A stretch of 64,000 bases of DNA from Psychrobacter urativorans. Its GTDB lineage: Bacteria; Pseudomonadota; Gammaproteobacteria; Pseudomonadales; Moraxellaceae. Shown here piece by piece: positions 55,994 to 64,000 of this stretch (position 1 is its first letter; every line of letters starts with the position of its first letter). The notes under the pieces are model-generated. The model had not been told where the DNA came from, did no database searches, and was given only the letters and a program-made list of their open reading frames with translations. The translations under genes were made by a program, and so were the position numbers. The stretch spans positions 2,604,001 to 2,668,000 of the forward strand of contig NZ_CP012678.1 of NCBI RefSeq assembly GCF_001298525.1, read 5' to 3'.

Positions 55994-57280
55994 ATGTTGC
56001 AAGAGCAATGCTTATGGAACGTGACTGCGCCCAAAATTCATCACTATGATGCGCTCACTCAAGATACCCAAACCAGTGTTTGTATTATTGGCGGCGGCTA
56101 CACCGGGTTATCAGCGGCTATTCACTTAGCAGAAAAAGGCGTTAAAGTTATCGTATTAGAAAGCCAAACCATCGGTGGTGGCGGTTCAGGAAAAAGCGTA
56201 GGGCTGGTCAATGCCGGAACGTGGGCGCGTCCTGATGATTTAAATGTAGCCCTAGGAGAGACAGAAGGCGAGCGTTTAACTGAAGCACTTGGAGAAGCGC
56301 CAAGCCTCGTGTTTGATTTAATTAAACGCTACGGTATCGATGCGCAAGCCACACAAACTGGTAATTTACATATGGCACATAATGCCAAAGGTGAAGCCGA
56401 TGTTGATATTCGATATGAGCAGCTGAGCCGACGCGGCGTGAATGTCGAGGTGCTCACCGGTAGTCGCTGCCATGAATATACGGGTACGACCAGTATTAAT
56501 AAAGCCTTATTAGACCACCGAACTGGCACTATAAATCCGCTGGCTTATGTCAATGGTTTAGCAGAAGTAGCGGCTAAATTGGGCGTGACGATTCACGAAC
56601 ACTCGGCAGTACATAGCTTGGAAAAAGAGAATAGCCACTGGTATGTAAGAACGGCTGATGCAAACGTTAAAGCTGAGCGCGTCATTATCGCCACCAATGC
56701 CTATACCGAAGGCGAATGGACAGAAGTAACCAAAACTTTTTATCAGGTGTTTTATTATCAAATTGCCTCTGAGCCGTTAAGCGGTGAGCTGGCAGACCGC
56801 ATCTTACCGTATAGAAATGGCGCATGGGACACCCGTTTGGCACTGTCCAGCTTTCGTCGTGATAAAGATGATCGGTTATTACTGGGTACGGTAGGTGGTC
56901 GCAATTGTAAGCCAAAAGAGTTTTATCAGTCATGGGCGAATTATGTCCAAAAGAGCTATTATCCTTATTTGCCTGCATTTAATTGGCAGTACGAATGGTA
57001 TGGTAAATTTGGCTTTACTCAGGATCATATCTTTCGAGTGTTAGAGCCAGATGAAGGTATCTTGACTGCCACTGCTTATAACGGTCGCGGTATCACGACT
57101 GGCACATTGATGGGTAAATGCTTTGCGGACTATATTTTAACCGGAGATAGAGCCAGTATTCCATTACCATTTAAAACTATAGAAGAATCCAAAATTCCTC
57201 TATCAGGTATGAAATCTGGATTTACGGAGCTTGGCATCAGCTTGTATCACATGGGGCAATGTCTCAAAATAATTAGATAA
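55994..57280 (+). CDS. amaA: FAD-dependent oxidase, AmaA-like (L-pipecolate oxidase candidate)
   Basis: 428 aa from the ATG at 55994 (GGAG 6 bases upstream); the ATG at 55982 overlaps that site. It has an N-terminal FAD-binding fold (VCIIGGGYTGLSAAIHLAEK, then LESQTIGGGGSGKSVGLVN) and a glycine-oxidase/DAO-like body with TATAYNGRGITTGTLMGKCF near the end. It is similar in plan to gamma-glutamylputrescine oxidase (PuuB) and to AmaA, which turns L-pipecolate into piperideine-6-carboxylate. The location beside the ALDH7-type gene, which uses that product, favours AmaA. PuuB or sarcosine-oxidase-like function is the main alternative. Confidence 0.75.
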   Translation: MLQEQCLWNVTAPKIHHYDALTQDTQTSVCIIGGGYTGLSAAIHLAEKGVKVIVLESQTIGGGGSGKSVGLVNAGTWARPDDLNVALGETEGERLTEALGEAPSLVFDLIKRYGIDAQATQTGNLHMAHNAKGEADVDIRYEQLSRRGVNVEVLTGSRCHEYTGTTSINKALLDHRTGTINPLAYVNGLAEVAAKLGVTIHEHSAVHSLEKENSHWYVRTADANVKAERVIIATNAYTEGEWTEVTKTFYQVFYYQIASEPLSGELADRILPYRNGAWDTRLALSSFRRDKDDRLLLGTVGGRNCKPKEFYQSWANYVQKSYYPYLPAFNWQYEWYGKFGFTQDHIFRVLEPDEGILTATAYNGRGITTGTLMGKCFADYILTGDRASIPLPFKTIEESKIPLSGMKSGFTELGISLYHMGQCLKIIR

Positions 57281-57390
57281 GCATCATGAAAAATATATAG
57301 AGCGTATAAATGCTTTCATAAGTGCAATGTTCTATCGGAATCAGTTTGAATAAATGATGTGTGATTTTTATTTAATAGGAGAGGTTTTCG

Positions 57391-58818
57391 GTGAGTGATA
57401 TTTTAAATAGAAAAATGACAGCGGTGGCGACAATTATACAATCGCTAAAAGGCAGTTATGGCTTTGACCGCGCCCAAATCCGCACCGACCTAGAAAGTTT
57501 AGAGCATTGGGGTAAGGACTGGACCAAACACTTTGCGCCTGCACCAAGCGCCATCGTCTTTCCTAAAACCACCGAACAAGTTCAAGCCTTAGTCCTCTTG
57601 GCAAATGAACACCACATCGTCTTAACGCCTAGTGGCGGTCGTACCGGGCTCTCTGCCGGTGCCGTTGCCGCCAATGGCGAGATTGTCGTCAGCATGGATA
57701 AAATGAATCAAATCGGCACCTTTTATCCTGCTGACAGACTGGTTGAGATTGAAGCCGGTGTGGTCACTGAACAATTGCAACAGTTTGCGGAATCTCACGA
57801 CCTCTACTATCCCGTCGACTTTGCCTCAGCAGGTTCCAGTCAAATGGGCGGCAACATCGGCACCAATGCGGGCGGTATTAAAGTCATCCGTTATGGCATG
57901 ACCCGTCAATGGATTATGGGCTTAACCGTGGTGACAGGGAAAGGCGATATCTTACATCTTAATCGGGGTATGGTGAAAAATGCCACGGGTTATGATTTGC
58001 GTCACTTGTTTATCGGTAGTGAAGGCACCTTAGGTTTAGTCACCCATGCCCAAATTAAGCTTGAGCGTCCACCACAAGACTTAACCGTCATGGTGCTCGG
58101 TATGGATAACTTCTCTGATGTGATGAATATCTTATCGGCGTTTCAAGCGAAGATTGACCTCACCGCCTTTGAATTCTTTGACAGTGTGGCGATTGATAAA
58201 CTGATGGCACATGGGCAAGTACAAGAACCGTTTGAGTCACGCACCAAGTTTTATACCTTGTTAGAGTTTGAAGCACCGTATGAGCCAATCATGGATAAAG
58301 CCATGGCTATCTTTGAAGACTGTATGGAGCAAGGTTGGGTGGTCGATGGGGTGATGAGCCAAAGCATTGCCCAAGCACAGGAGTTATGGAAGCTACGTGA
58401 ATATATCTCGGAAACTATTTCGGTATTTACGCCTTATAAGAATGATGTGTCGGTGTTAATTACTCACGTCCCTGCATTTATCAATGACATTGACCATATT
58501 GTCAGCAGTAATTATCCTGACTTTGAAGTGTGTTGGTTTGGGCATATCGGGGATGGGAATTTGCATTTAAATATTCTCAAACCTGAAGCCATGAGCAAGG
58601 ATGATTTCTTTGCCGCTTGTCAGGTGGTGAATCAGTATGTGTTTGAGACGGTGCAGAAGTATGGCGGCTCGGTGTCGGCAGAACATGGAGTTGGGATGAC
58701 GAAGAAGCCGTATTTGCACTATAGTCGCAGCGAGACGGAGATTGAGTATCTTAAAGAGATTAAGAAGGTGTTTGATCCAAATAATATTATGAATCGCGGG
58801 AAGATTTTTGATATGTAA
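57391..58818 (+). CDS. FAD-linked oxidase, probable D-2-hydroxyglutarate dehydrogenase
   Basis: 475 aa from a GTG at 57391 with AGGAGAGG upstream. It has a PCMH-type FAD-binding domain (LTPSGGRTGLSAGAVAANGE, then GNIGTNAGGIKVIRYGMTR) and a GlcD-type C-terminal FAD-oxidase domain with the metal/substrate site WFGHIGDGNLHLNI. It ends with VSAEHGVGMTKKPY and MNRGKIFDM. D-2-hydroxyglutarate, D-lactate and glycolate dehydrogenases share this fold. As the last gene after hglS, whose product is D-2-hydroxyglutarate, oxidation of that acid to 2-oxoglutarate is the most economical reading. A bidirectional terminator follows. Confidence 0.88.
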   Translation: MSDILNRKMTAVATIIQSLKGSYGFDRAQIRTDLESLEHWGKDWTKHFAPAPSAIVFPKTTEQVQALVLLANEHHIVLTPSGGRTGLSAGAVAANGEIVVSMDKMNQIGTFYPADRLVEIEAGVVTEQLQQFAESHDLYYPVDFASAGSSQMGGNIGTNAGGIKVIRYGMTRQWIMGLTVVTGKGDILHLNRGMVKNATGYDLRHLFIGSEGTLGLVTHAQIKLERPPQDLTVMVLGMDNFSDVMNILSAFQAKIDLTAFEFFDSVAIDKLMAHGQVQEPFESRTKFYTLLEFEAPYEPIMDKAMAIFEDCMEQGWVVDGVMSQSIAQAQELWKLREYISETISVFTPYKNDVSVLITHVPAFINDIDHIVSSNYPDFEVCWFGHIGDGNLHLNILKPEAMSKDDFFAACQVVNQYVFETVQKYGGSVSAEHGVGMTKKPYLHYSRSETEIEYLKEIKKVFDPNNIMNRGKIFDM

Positions 58819-58855
58819 TGTTGGTAGGTAATAAAGGTGTTTTAAAAGGTTAAAT

Positions 58856-58890
58856 AAAAAACGCTCAATCTTATTAATGGGCGTTTTTTT
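58856..58890. terminator. Bidirectional terminator between the 2-HG dehydrogenase and glycerate-kinase genes
   Basis: AAAAAACGCTC pairs with GGGCGTTTTTT (one G-T pair) across a loop of 12 bases, with A and T runs on both sides. It serves the two convergent genes. Confidence 0.85.
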
Positions 58891-58914
58891 TATTAGCGAA
58901 AATAAGATATTAGT

Positions 58915-60054
58915 TTAAAACTTTATCGTTTGTCCTAACTTAATAGCAGCTGCAATATTAACCGTTGTCGTTTCAATATTATTATAAGCACCCTTTAGCA
59001 CATTATCGATAGTATCCATCTGTTGGATACTGGGCATGACAATATCAAACTGCGTTGTTTGAGCAGGTTTTAGCCCATCGACGCTTCCACAAATTGCAAT
59101 CACAGGTTTTTGATGTGCGCGAGCAAGCTGACTCACACCGCCTGCGACTTTGCCCATTGAGGTTTGCGCATCAAGTTTACCTTCGCCCGTTATGACGAGG
59201 TCAGCGTTGGCAATATGCTGCGATAAATTCACCGCCTTTGCCACCGTATCAAAACCTGATTGCAGTTGTGCATTGCAAAACGTCATCAATGCAAACCCAA
59301 GACCACCAGCCGCACCAGCTCCTGCGATATGTTGATTATCGCCATAACCGTGCTGATGGCATACATTTGCAAAATGATGTAATGAATTATCCAGTTGAGT
59401 TACTTGTTCAGGATTAGCCCCTTTTTGTGGGGCAAAAATAGCGCTCGCTCCCAATACGCCGCATAGAAGATTGGTTACATCGCAAGCCACTTCAAACGTT
59501 GTCGTTACTATGTTTGGGTTAAATGTTGAGGCATCTATTCGTTGCAACTTATCAAGTTGACCACCGCCTTGCGCTAATGTTGTATCTTTAGCATCGTAAA
59601 AACGCATCCCTAAAGCCGTGAGCATCCCTGCACCAGCATCATTGGTCGCACTACCACCAAGACCAATGATAAGGCGCTTTGCCCCTTTATTTAACGCATC
59701 ATTGATAAGCTCGCCAACGCCAAAACTACTGGTCACTAGTGGATTTCTGTCCTCTATCGTCAATAGATGTAGACCACAAGCTTCCGCAACTTCAATAACG
59801 GCAGTGGCATTATCTAATAGCAAATAGCGCGCGGTAATTGGGCGCATGAGAGGGTCATGTACCGCCACGCGTTGCCATTCTCCGCCAAGCGCATAAGACA
59901 ATACTTCAGACGTGCCTTCGCCACCATCTGCCATTGGCAACAATGTATAGTCAGCATCTGGAAAAACCTGACTGAACCCTGATTGGATAGCTCGGCAAAC
60001 GTCAATAGCGGCTAGGCTTTCTTTAAACGAGTCGGGCACGATTAAAATATTCAT
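58915..60054 (-). CDS. Glycerate 2-kinase (GlxK/GarK family)
   Basis: 379 aa from the ATG at 60054. An upstream frame to 60105 adds 17 unrelated residues without a ribosome-binding site. Family motifs: ILIVPDSFKESLAAIDVCRA at the start, LLPMADGGEGTSEVL, KRLIIGLGGSATNDAGAGML, GAGAAGGLGFALMTF and NADLVITGEGKLDAQT. It phosphorylates D-glycerate, usually to 2-phosphoglycerate, linking glyoxylate/glycerate use to glycolysis. No tartronate-semialdehyde genes are nearby. It follows the aminotransferase by 105 bases on the same strand. Confidence 0.93.
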   Translation of the reverse strand: MNILIVPDSFKESLAAIDVCRAIQSGFSQVFPDADYTLLPMADGGEGTSEVLSYALGGEWQRVAVHDPLMRPITARYLLLDNATAVIEVAEACGLHLLTIEDRNPLVTSSFGVGELINDALNKGAKRLIIGLGGSATNDAGAGMLTALGMRFYDAKDTTLAQGGGQLDKLQRIDASTFNPNIVTTTFEVACDVTNLLCGVLGASAIFAPQKGANPEQVTQLDNSLHHFANVCHQHGYGDNQHIAGAGAAGGLGFALMTFCNAQLQSGFDTVAKAVNLSQHIANADLVITGEGKLDAQTSMGKVAGGVSQLARAHQKPVIAICGSVDGLKPAQTTQFDIVMPSIQQMDTIDNVLKGAYNNIETTTVNIAAAIKLGQTIKF

Positions 60055-60159
60055 GTAAGGCTCTGTGGTAAAAGGCTTTTTTAGTGTCAAATGAAGAACG
60101 CCCATTACAAGTAATAGGCGTCATTATGAACAAGTATTCTTAGAAGAATCAATAAAGGG

Positions 60160-61356
60160 TTAGACTTTTAGCACTTCTACCATCGCATTGGCAACATAAT
60201 CAATATTGCTGGCATTTAAGCCTGCCACGCACATACGCGAGTTGGAAATCATATAAATACCAAATTCACTTTGTAAGCGTGCCACTTGCTCAGGTGTCAA
60301 ACCGGTAAAGCTAAACATACCATTTTGACGGGTAATATAATCAAAATTGCGCTCAGGTAACTTGGCTTCTAAGACTGATTTAAGCGCTAGACGCATGGCT
60401 TTAATACGGTCACGCATGCCATAAACCTCACCCATCCATTGCTGATGTAAAGCTTCATCATTCATGACGATATCAACGACATAGCCGCCATGAGACGGTG
60501 GGCTTGAGTAGATAGAGCGTACAAGAAAGTTCAGTTGACCAAACACGCGCACGGCTTCATCAGGCGTTGGGCAAACGATAGACAGACCACCGACACGCTC
60601 GCCATATAATGACAAGTTTTTAGAAAATGAGTTGCTGACAAATACCGGTAAGCCCATATCAACGGCTTTACGAATGGCATACGCATCGCTGTCAATATCT
60701 TCACCAAACCCTTGGTAAGCAATATCCATAAACGGAATAAGCTCATGTTTTTGAATGACTTCTAGCACGGTATCCCATTGCGCTTGGGTCAAATCCATAC
60801 CGGTTGGGTTATGACAGCAAGGATGCAGCAATACCACATCATTTCTATTCAGCGTACTAAAGAAGCTGACCATCTCATCAAATTTTACACTGTTGCTGGC
60901 ACTATCGTAGTAAGGATAAGTACCTACTTCAATGTCACTGCCTGCAAAGATGGCAATATGATTGCCCCAAGTTGGGTCGCTGACATAACACTTAGACTGT
61001 GGAAACCATTGATGAATAAATTCTGCGCCGACTTTTAAAGCGCCAGAGCCACCGATGGTAGCGATAGTAGCAACGCGATTTTCTTGGACGGCTTGCGCAT
61101 TTTTACCAAACAATAATTCTTGACACGCCTGACGATGCCCGGGCAATCCTGCCATTGGCAAATAAGGGCGGGGAGCAGTAGATTCAGCAATACGCTGCTC
61201 AGCTATTTTTACACAGTCGAGTACTGGCATTTTTCCGGATGCATCATAATAAATACCAATGCCTAAATTGACCTTATTAGGATTAGGGTCTGCTAAAAAT
61301 TTATCCATTAAACCTAAAATTGGATCGCCAGCATAATAATCAATACGTTCAAACAT
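60160..61356 (-). CDS. tyrB: Aromatic/aspartate aminotransferase (class I, TyrB/AspC type)
   Basis: 398 aa. A class Ia PLP aminotransferase of full length. Motifs: NLGIGIYYDASGKMPVLDCV at the start, LPMAGLPGHRQA, SDPTWGNHIAIF, HPCCHNPTGMDLTQ, MDIAYQGFGEDIDSDA and NSFSKNLSLYGERVGG with the PLP lysine, then RMCVAGLNASNIDYVA. It transaminates aromatic amino acids, aspartate and possibly longer acidic amino acids such as 2-aminoadipate with 2-oxoglutarate. The last possibility matters here because a 2-aminoadipate step is needed in the adjacent catabolic cluster. It is divergent from the SotB-like exporter. Confidence 0.92.
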   Translation of the reverse strand: MFERIDYYAGDPILGLMDKFLADPNPNKVNLGIGIYYDASGKMPVLDCVKIAEQRIAESTAPRPYLPMAGLPGHRQACQELLFGKNAQAVQENRVATIATIGGSGALKVGAEFIHQWFPQSKCYVSDPTWGNHIAIFAGSDIEVGTYPYYDSASNSVKFDEMVSFFSTLNRNDVVLLHPCCHNPTGMDLTQAQWDTVLEVIQKHELIPFMDIAYQGFGEDIDSDAYAIRKAVDMGLPVFVSNSFSKNLSLYGERVGGLSIVCPTPDEAVRVFGQLNFLVRSIYSSPPSHGGYVVDIVMNDEALHQQWMGEVYGMRDRIKAMRLALKSVLEAKLPERNFDYITRQNGMFSFTGLTPEQVARLQSEFGIYMISNSRMCVAGLNASNIDYVANAMVEVLKV

Positions 61357-61750
61357 AGTGTTTCCCAGTTATTTTATGGCACGAAAAAAATTTAAATGAA
61401 GGGTACAAAGCATAAATCAGATTGCTGATTAACTCAATATTAAATGAATGAATAACTGATTAAGAAATAGCACGCTTTACGGTTTCTTGGGTGATAAATG
61501 ACCAAATCATAAACAGTATTATGATCTGTCGTCAGAAACCTATTTAATAATGTTGATAGCTGTTCATTCTAACGTTTTGTAAAGAATATAGAGTATCTAT
61601 TATTATCATTGTTATTGCCATTATCAAAAAACCAAGATAGCAGATACTCTAGGATTGCTATCTTGTCATGTTATTATGAGATGAACTAAGTTTTGATACC
61701 CATTTTCGGGTTAATCGTGCTGTATAAGCACCTTTTTTTGATTGAAAATT
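61357..61750. other. Divergent intergenic region with overlapping inverted repeats
   Basis: 394 bases between the TyrB-like and SotB-like genes. AAGATAGCA (61634-61642) pairs with TGCTATCTT (61656-61664). AGATACTCT (61642-61650) is also the complement of AGAGTATCT at 61590-61598. The two hairpins share base 61642, and the second uses the first one's loop, so in RNA they could not coexist. No coding frame is supported and no promoter pair is convincing. Confidence 0.55.
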
Positions 61751-62938
61751 ATGACACATACCCTCGATACGGGCTCAGTTTCTCTCCGAACTCAGTATTC
61801 TCGAATGATTCTCATGGGTGTTAGTGCCTTCGTGGTGAATACGACAGAATTTGTTCCTGTAGCGCTCTTAAGTGATATTGCCCAAGATTTCTCCATCACC
61901 ACCGCGGAGACAGGTTGGATGGTGACGCTTTATGCTTGGATTGTCGCGGCGATGTCATTACCGCTGATGCTGCTGACCAGTAAATTAGAGCGTAAGCGGT
62001 TACTAATGGCATTATTCGTCGTATTTATTATCAGTCATGTCCTGTCCGTATTTGCGTGGAGTTTTCAAGTATTACTGATTAGCAGAGTGGGCATTGCGCT
62101 ATCCCATGCCATATTTTGGTCCATTACAGCAGCGATAGCGCTACGTGTGGCGCCTGAAGGTAAAAAGGCATTGGCGCTGAGTGTTCTTGCTACCGGTACG
62201 GCATTGGCAATGGTGCTGGGTGTGCCCATAGGAAGAATAGTGGGTCAATGGTTTGGCTGGCGTACGACGTTTGGCGGTATCGGTGTGATCGCTTTTATCA
62301 TATTTGTCCTACAAGCGCGGCTATTGCCCACGCTACCCAGTATGTTTGAAGGGTCGTTCCGAAAAATTCCTGAATTGCTTAAAAATCCATTATTAGTGTG
62401 TCTATATATGTTTTGCTTTGTGGTCTTTACCGCTGATTACGCGGCTTACTCTTATATTGAACCTTTTATGCGAGAGGTCGGTTCGATCAGTGAAAATTTG
62501 GTCACCTTTGTGTTGTTACTATTCGGTGGTGCAGGACTGATAGGCAGTGTGATGTTCAGTCGTTGGGGGGATAACTCTACTACTAAGCTGATGTTAATCT
62601 CAACGATACTCATACTAATATGTATGGTGGCGCTGTTATGGTCGGTAACGTCTATGTGGTTACTCAGTATAAATACCTTGATTTGGGGTACTGCAATGAT
62701 GCTGTTGCTGCTCTGTATTCAAGTCAAAGTGATTATGATTGATGTCAATGCGCAGGACATGGTGATGTCGATGTTCTCGGGTATTATCAATTTAGGAATT
62801 GGTACGGGTGCACTGCTCGGTGGCTATGCCGTTACCCATATCTCACTGTCGAGCGTGGGCTACGTGGGGGCTGCTGTCGCTAGTATCGCGTTATTACTGA
62901 TGATATTTATGATACAAAGATTTCCTAGCTTACGCTAA
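61751..62938 (+). CDS. sotB: MFS exporter of the SotB/YdeA sugar-efflux type
   Basis: 395 aa from the ATG at 61751; a TTG at 61742 is the longer option. Twelve transmembrane helices. The start SAFVVNTTEFVPVALLSDIA is characteristic of the drug:H+ antiporter-1 branch that includes SotB and YdhP. Loop 2-3 carries TSKLERKRLLMALF, and motif C (GTALAMVLGVPIGRIVGQW) marks an exporter. SotB exports arabinose and IPTG in E. coli; the substrate here is unknown. No ribosome-binding site of note. The upstream region holds overlapping inverted repeats that may regulate it. Confidence 0.88.
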   Translation: MTHTLDTGSVSLRTQYSRMILMGVSAFVVNTTEFVPVALLSDIAQDFSITTAETGWMVTLYAWIVAAMSLPLMLLTSKLERKRLLMALFVVFIISHVLSVFAWSFQVLLISRVGIALSHAIFWSITAAIALRVAPEGKKALALSVLATGTALAMVLGVPIGRIVGQWFGWRTTFGGIGVIAFIIFVLQARLLPTLPSMFEGSFRKIPELLKNPLLVCLYMFCFVVFTADYAAYSYIEPFMREVGSISENLVTFVLLLFGGAGLIGSVMFSRWGDNSTTKLMLISTILILICMVALLWSVTSMWLLSINTLIWGTAMMLLLLCIQVKVIMIDVNAQDMVMSMFSGIINLGIGTGALLGGYAVTHISLSSVGYVGAAVASIALLLMIFMIQRFPSLR

Positions 62939-63082
62939 TGAGTAGCGTTAGATTTTGCCTCGTGATATATGAATGTTAAATGCGCTGATTTTCTATAAGC
63001 TAGAGATATTGCGTGTAGTCGCATATCTAATAATGGTTTATGATAATAAGCATATTTTGATTATTTTACAAAAAAGTAGACC

Positions 63083-63496
63083 ATGATTTTTATAAGTAAT
63101 AACATCAGCCTGAACGACTACGAGGTGGAAATACACGCCATACGCGCGCAAGGTGCGGGCGGACAAAACGTGAATAAAGTATCCTCTGCGATTCATTTAC
63201 GCTTTGATATTAATGCCTCAAGTCTGAGTGATATCCACAAACAGCGTTTATTAGACAGTAACGATAGCCGCATTAGTAAAGAAGGTGTACTCGTTATTAA
63301 AGCGCAGCAGTTTCGCACGCAAGAAAAAAACAAAAGTGATGCTTTTGAGCGGCTGCAGCAATTTATCCTTAAAGCCACCTATGTTAGCAAAACCCGACGA
63401 CCTACTAAACCGAGCAATAATGCCCGCCGCAAACGTGTCGACCAAAAAACGCAGCGTGGCAAAACAAAATTATTGCGCGGTAAAGTTGAATTTTAA
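63083..63496 (+). CDS. arfB: Alternative ribosome-rescue factor ArfB (YaeJ)
   Basis: 137 aa. A class-I release-factor-like peptidyl-tRNA hydrolase. The GGQ motif is in AQGAGGQNVNKVSSAIHLRF, followed by the helical domain and a C-terminal basic tail rich in Lys and Arg (RRPTKPSNNARRKRVDQKTQ), which in ArfB enters the empty mRNA channel of stalled ribosomes. There is no codon-recognition domain, as expected. The length matches the family. The ribosome-binding site is weak. It appears to be a single gene. Confidence 0.95.
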   Translation: MIFISNNISLNDYEVEIHAIRAQGAGGQNVNKVSSAIHLRFDINASSLSDIHKQRLLDSNDSRISKEGVLVIKAQQFRTQEKNKSDAFERLQQFILKATYVSKTRRPTKPSNNARRKRVDQKTQRGKTKLLRGKVEF

Positions 63497-63610
63497 GTCC
63501 GCTATAACGTGAATATCATCATGGACATGACCACTTATTCTTTTAAAACCAAGATAAGACAGTTTTCTTATACATTATTCGCTCGAATAAGTCTTTAGAA
63601 AGTCGGTCAG

Positions 63611-64000
63611 TTACGCTCCAAATATCTTACCCAATATTGATATTATACCTATAATTAGTAAGATATAAGCGATTATCTTAAAGCTATCCGAGCCCTTTTT
63701 GCTACTCAGTGGTATCGTATCATGCGCTGGTATGACCATGCTGTGCGCCTCCGTTGCAGTTGGGATGACATGCGCTTGCGCGTCCGATGGCTGTACAAAT
63801 ATATTTTTAAGCTTTACTGGATTGGACGGGCTTTGCTGCGATTCTTCTTCATATACAATCTCTTGGTTATCCTGAATCAGCTTTTCTTTACTGATGTTCC
63901 TTTTGGTATTTAAAATCAAATGCCACTGCTTGTTTATTTCTTCTTTTATCACCGTACAAAAATACGTAAAGTCTGAGTAGTTTACTTTTCCAATGTTCAA
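63611..64000 (-). CDS. Partial membrane-anchored hypothetical protein (runs off the window)
   Basis: At least 129 C-terminal residues are in the window; the frame is open to base 64000, so the start is probably outside. The visible part is polar and Gln/Ser/Pro-rich (QQSPSNPVKLKNIF, IPTATEAHSMVIPAH). It ends with a single transmembrane helix FKIIAYILLIIGIISILGKI followed by FGA. The tail-anchored or C-terminally anchored topology is clear, but I recognise no family. ArfB converges on it. Confidence 0.6.
   Translation of the reverse strand: MNIGKVNYSDFTYFCTVIKEEINKQWHLILNTKRNISKEKLIQDNQEIVYEEESQQSPSNPVKLKNIFVQPSDAQAHVIPTATEAHSMVIPAHDTIPLSSKKGSDSFKIIAYILLIIGIISILGKIFGA

Noticed and set aside
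61605-61627. Fur-box-like ATTATCATTGTTATTGCC...ATTATC
   Set aside because: Only about 12 of 19 positions match the Fur consensus in an AT-rich spacer; not convincing.
1-64000. CRISPR arrays, insertion sequences, prophage, tRNA and rRNA genes
   Set aside because: Spacers were read for repeated direct units, transposase-like frames and cloverleaf patterns; none were found.

Overview
The window looks like chromosomal DNA of a moderately AT-rich gammaproteobacterium of the Moraxellaceae, most likely Psychrobacter. This is inferred from protein character and gene content (aceE-aceF without adjacent lpd, holB-pilZ, msbA-lpxK-kdsB, a two-domain FabG beside a thiolase and a MaoC hydratase), not from a database search. 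I see no rRNA, tRNA, CRISPR array, insertion sequence or prophage. Intergenic DNA is AT-rich, carries clear intrinsic terminators and several short tandem duplications of 12-20 bp.

Layout. 1-0.74 kb: a TetR-type regulator. 0.87-12.0 kb (minus strand): a surface-protein locus of five exported proteins. These are a 615-aa SdrD-B/DUF11 protein, a small DUF11-like protein, a DUF11-repeat protein split by a one-base frameshift, a 1764-aa DUF11/SdrD-B protein ending in a large outer-membrane beta-barrel, and a small exported protein. This is the least explained part of the window. 12.7-17.3 kb: aceE-aceF (pyruvate dehydrogenase E1 and E2). 17.4-19.8 kb: OmpW-like porin, a small zinc-ribbon membrane protein and a voltage-gated potassium channel. 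19.9-24.6 kb (minus): TerD-family protein, WYL regulator and a Lon-like AAA protease. 24.8-27.7 kb: rsmG-parA-parB. 27.9-33.5 kb: msbA-lpxK-kdsB-holB-pilZ (lipid A/KDO supply, clamp-loader subunit, pilus protein). 33.7-39.0 kb: thiolase with a long disordered N-terminus, divergent from a two-domain ketoacyl reductase and a MaoC hydratase. 39.0-41.0 kb: CX4R phosphatase-like protein and a serine hydrolase. 41.2-43.7 kb: cobT-cobS-cobC (cobalamin lower-ligand assembly). 43.8-46.1 kb: SMR efflux protein, DadA-like oxidase and RidA-like deaminase. 46.5-48.3 kb: CPA1 K+/H+ antiporter. 48.6-58.8 kb: LysR regulator followed by class III aminotransferase, HglS, ALDH7-type dehydrogenase, NhaC-type transporter, AmaA-like oxidase and D-2-hydroxyglutarate dehydrogenase-like enzyme. 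58.9-61.4 kb (minus): glycerate kinase and an aromatic/aspartate aminotransferase. 61.7-64.0 kb: SotB-like MFS exporter, ArfB, and a partial membrane protein running off the end.

How the parts work together. The 49.8-58.8 kb genes can be read as one catabolic route: pipecolate to piperideine-6-carboxylate (AmaA-like), to 2-aminoadipate (ALDH7), to 2-oxoadipate (an aminotransferase), to D-2-hydroxyglutarate (HglS), to 2-oxoglutarate (FAD dehydrogenase), with a LysR regulator and an NhaC-family transporter. This is the lower lysine pathway, assembled here as an apparent operon. The 33.7-39.0 kb genes supply thiolase, reductase and hydratase steps of beta-oxidation-like or 3-hydroxyacyl metabolism. 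Two genes (the split DUF11 gene and the lon-like gene) each look as if one A has been lost from a short A run. That could be assembly error, or real variation.
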